From CAYVKM01 sp964452045 (lineage in GTDB: Bacteria; Calditrichota; Calditrichia; RBG-13-44-9), in contig CAYVKM010000020.1 in NCBI GenBank assembly GCA_964452045.1, positions 1 to 47,854 of the forward strand: 47,854 bases of DNA, read 5' to 3'. Both the position numbers and the translations under genes were made by a program. The first letter of the stretch is position 1. Every line of letters begins with the position of its first letter. Below the pieces are notes generated by a model. It ran no database searches. It had not been told where the DNA came from and saw only the letters and a list, made by a program, of their open reading frames with translations. Of the stretch, positions 43,683 to 47,854 are shown piece after piece.

Positions 43683-43957
43683 AACATCCTCCTAGAATTG
43701 GTTTAATAACTGATTTGAAATAATGAATCTCTCAATTATGGATATGAGTTAAGAATAAACTTTTAAATCTTTTTACTTTTTTCGGACAATAATATTAGAT
43801 AATTCTAAAAATTTCAGACGGTTTTAATTACCTTCAATTATAAATCCCTGTACATTAAAAACACGCGGTGTCCATTTATAGTCGGACAACTGGGTGTCTT
43901 TTTTTTAATGAAAAAATGGTAAGTCAATCCTGATTACTACAAAAATTTTACTAACTA

Positions 43958-44524
43958 TTAATGAACATAACCTTCAGTGACGTAAAAAATTCCATTTGCA
44001 AAAGTCATTGTATATGTCCATTTAGCAAACAATCCCCTCACCGATCCTTTTTTACCAATACCAACAGCTTTAGCTACAACACCAACTTCGGATACACAAC
44101 CCCACCATACTATTTTCCATTTTCCGCCGGAATTATCCACGTTTAGCTCAGCATTTCCCCACGCTATTCCGGTACCATCTGGATCTAACAATTTATTGAC
44201 CGTCCAAATAGATTGTCCCGTTACCCGTGGATCAGTTGCATTATCGTACCATTCAGCCACTTGTCCTTTAAGCAGTGTTTTACCATTTGGTAGAACAGTA
44301 GTTGTCCCAGGGTTGATTGGTGCAACAGGATATGATGTGCCACTAAAATATGTTACACATTCTGTCGGCAATGGATCTGTTAACTGATCCATTTGACTCA
44401 TTTCGGGAACTTGACTTATTTCAGGAGCTTGGCTTATTTCAGGTTCTGTAGGATTCTCTCCTGAGCAACTAAAAAAGATCAGGTTTATTCCAATGACTAA
44501 CAACATAACAATTAAACGTTTCAT
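43958..44524 (-). CDS. Small lipoprotein C with PEISQ repeats
   Basis: A 188-aa lipoprotein of no known family. The signal is hydrophobic with lipobox IFFSC (Cys near residue 20) and starts MKRLIVMLLVIG, much like lipoprotein A. After it comes a short tether of repeated PEISQ units (PEISQAPEISQVPEMSQMDQ), then a beta-rich domain with several Trp (WSIWTVNKLL, WKIVWWGCVSEVG). It lacks the GTFRIN end of A and B. AAGGAGGATGTC precedes the ATG, and a sigma-54-like promoter is 35 bp upstream. It is the first gene after activator 2 and is its most likely target. Confidence 0.75.
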   Translation of the reverse strand: MKRLIVMLLVIGINLIFFSCSGENPTEPEISQAPEISQVPEMSQMDQLTDPLPTECVTYFSGTSYPVAPINPGTTTVLPNGKTLLKGQVAEWYDNATDPRVTGQSIWTVNKLLDPDGTGIAWGNAELNVDNSGGKWKIVWWGCVSEVGVVAKAVGIGKKGSVRGLFAKWTYTMTFANGIFYVTEGYVH

Positions 44525-44558
44525 GACATCCTCCTTATTTTATTCAAATCAGGCACGT

Positions 44559-44574
44559 CTCAAAAAATGTACCA
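44559..44574 (-). promoter_or_regulatory. Sigma-54-like promoter of lipoprotein C
   Basis: On the minus strand TGGTAC-N5-TTGAG matches the promoter at 35886-35901. The two share a longer pattern: ATGGTACA, then TTTTGAGA, then TGATTTGAA six bases later. A start 12 bp downstream would leave a leader of about 23 nt with the ribosome site. Confidence 0.55.
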
Positions 44575-44663
44575 TGATTTTATGAGATCTTAATCAAACA
44601 GCAAAAATTCATATATTTATAAAAAGAAGATGGGTTAAAACTGAAGGGTATGAAAAGCCGAAG

Positions 44664-44681
44664 CTCGCAATATTTTGCGAG
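44664..44681. promoter_or_regulatory. Perfect dyad, candidate enhancer for lipoprotein C
   Basis: CTCGCAA-TATT-TTGCGAG is a perfect 7+7 dyad located about 90 bp upstream of the -24 element, the usual enhancer distance. It could also be a weak end structure for the activator gene, but no T run follows on the minus strand. Confidence 0.45.
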
Positions 44682-44749
44682 AGAATTTTAAGGTTTATTA
44701 TTATTATTGAAGTTAGATTCGAAAAATAAAACGAACCTTTTAAAGGAAG

Positions 44750-46279
44750 TTATTCTTTCCGGATATTAAACTGACTTATTTTATTCCGGACATTACTTTC
44801 TGAAGTCTGCAATTTTCGAGCTGCTTTTGACTGATTCCAACCACATTCTATGAGCGTTTTTTTAATGATTTCGGCCTGATATTTATTCAATCGTTCCTTA
44901 ATTGATTCTGATTTATTTTCTGCATTCATTTCCAGTCTGAAATTTTCAAATTCTTTTTTCATATCCAATGGGAAATAGTCAGCATTAATGGTTGAGGTAT
45001 TCAGCGGAGTAATGGTAATCATTCTCTCAACAAAATTTTCCAATTCCCGGATATGGCCATCCCAATTGCGCTGATTCATAAAATCAATAAGCTCTTCATG
45101 GAAACCTTGAATGTTCTTGTTCTGCTGCCCGGCATACTTATGTAGAAAATGATTCGCCAGAACTGCAATATCTTCCTGCCTTTCATTTAAATCAGGGATA
45201 TGAATGGGATAAACATGCAAGCGGTAAAACAGATCTTCCCGAAAGATACCTTCAGCAACTAATTTTTTTAATGGGACACTGGAGGCGGCAATAATTCTTA
45301 TGTCTAACGTCACTGATTTATCACTGCCAACCGGTCGGACTTCACCCTCTTCCAAAACCCGCAGTAATTTAGACTGCATGTCGTATGGCAGGTTATTTAT
45401 TTCGTCCATAAATAAAGTACCACCATTTGCTTCTAAAAACAATCCCTGACGGTCCGAATGGGCACCGGTAAAGGCGCCTCGCCGATGTCCAAATAATTCA
45501 CTTTCCAATAATGTGTCAGGAATAGCACCACAGTCGATGGCAATAAAAGGACAGTTACTCCTGGAACTAAATTTATGGATAGCTTTGGCGATCAACTCTT
45601 TACCCGTACCGGTTTTTCCATCCAGCAAAACTCTGACATCGCATTTGGCGGCCGCTTCAATGGCCTGGAGCATTTCAATGAATTTGGGACTTTTTCCATA
45701 TAAACCAACATTCTTATATTTAAGAAGTAAGGTTGATTCAGGCATTGAGCTCTGGAAATATTGCCTAATTTTTTGAATATTACGTAAAAAGGGTGCCGAT
45801 ATTGCTGCGATGTTCTCTAATAATTCAATCGCACCTGTATCTGAAAAATCCTGTGAGTCCTTATACAATAAGATTAATGCGCCAATTATTATCCCCTCGA
45901 TAACTAAAGGCACACCCATAACAGTTTCTATGGGAACCTTCTCAAACAGGCCTTTATCAAACCGGTCGTCTATTTGAATCTTTGGGCTGAGGAAGGGCCT
46001 CTTTTTGCTTACTATCCATCCGCCCACCTGGATATGAATGCTATGGTATTCTTTTTTTTCAATATTTTTGCCATCCTTTAATATGGTCTTGACTGTTTCT
46101 CTGGTATCGGGATTTAACATGAGAATCAATGTTAGATCGGCGTTTAAAAATTGAGCCGCCTTATGGGCCACCAGTCGCAATACTTCCTGGAAATCAGTTT
46201 GCTGCCCCAGAATTTTTGCAAATTCAAATTGTTGTTGAAGGATTTCGTGTGTGTTAAAAATTATGGTTTGAGAATTCAT
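44750..46279 (-). CDS. GAF-domain sigma-54-dependent activator 2 (paralogue of activator 1)
   Basis: A 509-aa enhancer-binding protein closely related along its whole length to activator 1. The GAF domain is at about 20-170 and Walker A GKTGTGKE at 221-228, with the same Glu-to-Lys change. GAFTGA is at 268-273 and a Fis-type helix-turn-helix at the end (CGWNQSKAARKLQTSESNVRNKI). The recognition helix differs from activator 1 (LQTSESNVRNKI against LETSEKNIRYKI), so the two may prefer different enhancers. It starts 44 bp after the TPR gene, so both are likely on one transcript. Lipoprotein C and its promoter lie just downstream. Confidence 0.92.
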   Translation of the reverse strand: MNSQTIIFNTHEILQQQFEFAKILGQQTDFQEVLRLVAHKAAQFLNADLTLILMLNPDTRETVKTILKDGKNIEKKEYHSIHIQVGGWIVSKKRPFLSPKIQIDDRFDKGLFEKVPIETVMGVPLVIEGIIIGALILLYKDSQDFSDTGAIELLENIAAISAPFLRNIQKIRQYFQSSMPESTLLLKYKNVGLYGKSPKFIEMLQAIEAAAKCDVRVLLDGKTGTGKELIAKAIHKFSSRSNCPFIAIDCGAIPDTLLESELFGHRRGAFTGAHSDRQGLFLEANGGTLFMDEINNLPYDMQSKLLRVLEEGEVRPVGSDKSVTLDIRIIAASSVPLKKLVAEGIFREDLFYRLHVYPIHIPDLNERQEDIAVLANHFLHKYAGQQNKNIQGFHEELIDFMNQRNWDGHIRELENFVERMITITPLNTSTINADYFPLDMKKEFENFRLEMNAENKSESIKERLNKYQAEIIKKTLIECGWNQSKAARKLQTSESNVRNKISQFNIRKE

Positions 46280-46323
46280 GTTATTTAATCAATGGAAATT
46301 GATTATCCAAAAGTATAGATTGT

Positions 46324-47854
46324 TTAAAGTTTCAATTTCTTCATACTGTTATTTGCCTCAATGATTTCAGGTAAATCTTCATCGGCCTTCTTCCAAATTT
46401 CCAGAAATTTTTGATAGTTCTCAATTGCTTTATCTCTATTGCCTCTTTCCTCATATAACTTAGCTAGTTTAAAGTAAAATGTGGGATGAATTAGTCTCCT
46501 TTCTTTACTTTTTGGACTAAACTTAATCAATTTCTCATATTCAGAAATAGCCTTGTCCAAATCTCCCGTATGTTGATAGGCTCTGGCTGAAAAATCCCGC
46601 AAATTCGGAAAGGGTAAGTTATATGTTATTAAACTTGTTATACCAATCGGAGGTGTTTGTAATGGAGACAACTTACCAGAAATACTTATTGCTTTCTCAG
46701 TAGAATTTTGTGAAAGAAGAAATTCTAATTCAAACACATCATAATAAAACTTCAGACGATCCATATTTTCTAAATCTACCTTTGATAATAATTCTTTCAT
46801 CTCTTTCAGTCTAAATTTTGCGGAATCGATCTTACCCGTGCGCAAATCTGTAAGGCCGAAAAAGAAATTGAATTCTGTTTTGTGTCTCATCGTGTATTGG
46901 GAGTAATTTTTTTCACGAAAATTGAACCACTCCTTAAAATATTTCCTGCCATTAATTATATCCCCAAGGTAAAAATAATACCATCCTTTTGACCAATTAA
47001 TATAAGCTAGTCCATCCTGATTTTCTACTGCCCTATAGTAATCAGAAGCGATCTGAAGCTCCTGCTGTAACTGATCAAAACGACCTAACCAGAAGCAATA
47101 GAATCCCTTGTATAAATGACCTCTTGCCTGAATTCCCTCCGACGGTGCTATTTTTAAATATTGATCAATCCAGGTTATAGCCTCATTATAATCTTCCTTC
47201 AGTGCATAGATATAGGCAACAGTTTTATAAGCGGCAACATAATGTGATTCAACTTTTGTAGCTTCCTGGTATTTTGCCAACGCCTGGCCCAATTCTCCCA
47301 TCCGGAGATACAATTCCCCCATGGAATCGAAGACATTAGGATCGCCAGGATTTAAGAAAGCATAACGTTCCAAATTCTGCTTGGCTTTTTCGTACTCTCC
47401 CATTTCCATATACATGAAAGCAAGCTCATTAAAGGCCAAACCAAAATCAGGATCAAGTTTTATTACTTTATTAAACATCTCTGATGCTTTGGCATATATT
47501 TTTTTTCTAGCATAACAATAATAGGCTAGATCAAGATAAGCGCGCTTTTCCTGAGGATATTTTTCGATTATTTTCTGCTCCAGATCAAATCTTTTCTCGC
47601 TATTATTCTCCAAAAAAATTGCTGATGCTACTTGGATATAGAGTCGCTCTTTTTCGGTTGCCTTTTCCGATAAATATTTGGCTTTTTGCAGAGCAACACT
47701 TCCTGCTTTGGGATTACCTAAGGTATAATAAGCCTTGGCCAGATAAGAATAAGCCGTGGCAAAAGTGGTATCCAGATTTACTGCCTTTTCCAGAAATTGG
47801 CGTGAACTTTCAATATTGCGCTTATCAAATTCATCTCTCCCCCTAATAAAATAA
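46324..47854 (-). CDS. TPR-domain protein, probably the sensor part of a second Ser/Thr kinase (partial)
   Basis: The frame is open to the right-hand window edge, so the N-terminus is missing; an apparent TTG start at 47613 is internal. The visible 509 residues are TPR repeats (for example FNELAFMYMEMGEYEKAKQNLERYAFLNPGDPN, and AYQHTGDLDKAISEYEKLIKFSP). They begin with YFIRGRDEFDKRN..FLEKAVNLD, like the region after the TolB-like domain in kinase-TPR proteins. By synteny with 40326-42665, the missing part is expected to carry a kinase domain and one membrane helix; this is inference. It lies 44 bp upstream of activator 2. Confidence 0.8.
   Translation of the reverse strand, partial: YFIRGRDEFDKRNIESSRQFLEKAVNLDTTFATAYSYLAKAYYTLGNPKAGSVALQKAKYLSEKATEKERLYIQVASAIFLENNSEKRFDLEQKIIEKYPQEKRAYLDLAYYCYARKKIYAKASEMFNKVIKLDPDFGLAFNELAFMYMEMGEYEKAKQNLERYAFLNPGDPNVFDSMGELYLRMGELGQALAKYQEATKVESHYVAAYKTVAYIYALKEDYNEAITWIDQYLKIAPSEGIQARGHLYKGFYCFWLGRFDQLQQELQIASDYYRAVENQDGLAYINWSKGWYYFYLGDIINGRKYFKEWFNFREKNYSQYTMRHKTEFNFFFGLTDLRTGKIDSAKFRLKEMKELLSKVDLENMDRLKFYYDVFELEFLLSQNSTEKAISISGKLSPLQTPPIGITSLITYNLPFPNLRDFSARAYQHTGDLDKAISEYEKLIKFSPKSKERRLIHPTFYFKLAKLYEERGNRDKAIENYQKFLEIWKKADEDLPEIIEANNSMKKLKL

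Noticed and set aside
43782..43889. TCGGACAA repeated exactly 100 bp apart between lipoproteins B and C
   Set aside because: An 8-mer twice in a few hundred bases can be chance, and it is not found at the other lipoprotein gene. It was not considered an operator without more copies.
47619..47846. A 75-codon plus-strand frame at the window end
   Set aside because: It lies opposite the continuous TPR reading frame that runs off the window, and has no family resemblance or ribosome site.

Overview
The window looks like a scaffold from an uncultivated member of the FCB group (Bacteroidota, Ignavibacteriota, Calditrichota or a KSB1-like relative). Four things support this: several secreted proteins end in a type IX secretion (T9SS) type A sorting domain (NPFNPTT ... 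SGVYLY ... KMVLMK); there are two TonB-dependent receptors; the ribonucleotide reductase is B12-dependent; and many genes lack a Shine-Dalgarno sequence. The exact phylum is inference. A run of 100 N at 1177-1276 shows that this is a gapped assembly.

Layout. 0-2.6 kb: 3' part of a gingipain-type (C25) secreted protease, interrupted by the gap. 2.7-7.5 kb: housekeeping and redox genes (mltF, an AhpD-like protein, a DUF6958-like protein, two short-chain dehydrogenases, a TfoX-N protein) and a nested palindromic element. 7.6-11.9 kb: membrane histidine kinase, NtrC-type sigma-54 activator and a TonB protein, with palindromes and a sigma-54-like promoter between the last two. 12-17 kb: small membrane protein, OPT and EamA transporters, then an ECF sigma factor with a toast-rack-like exported protein. 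17-23 kb (minus strand): nrdJ, a DUF2520 protein and an acidic unknown. 23-28 kb (plus strand): a five-gene run of nicotinamidase-like hydrolase, TonB-dependent receptor, ECF-transporter S component, methyltransferase and ferredoxin reductase-like flavoprotein, facing a 7Fe ferredoxin. 28.5-32.1 kb: HEAT protein, then hrcA and dnaJ without grpE or dnaK.

32.1-47.9 kb (all minus strand) is the accessory region and the best candidate for something undescribed. The last 36 bp of dnaJ reappear exactly at 42902-42937. After each copy, in the same order, come a terminator (decayed in copy 2), an out-of-frame T9SS tail relic, a small lipoprotein, output genes behind a near-identical sigma-54-like promoter (TGGTAC-N5-TTGAG), a GAF-sigma-54 activator, and a TPR protein. 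The first TPR protein is a complete membrane Ser/Thr kinase; the second runs off the window. I read this as a duplicated cassette: a eukaryotic-like kinase and TPR sensor, its cognate enhancer-binding protein, and sigma-54-driven surface proteins (lipoproteins, a seven-blade Ycf48-like propeller, an FG-GAP repeat protein, and perhaps a TonB-dependent receptor). The synteny, promoter match and dnaJ repeat are visible in the sequence. The phosphorylation link and the surface-remodelling role are inference.
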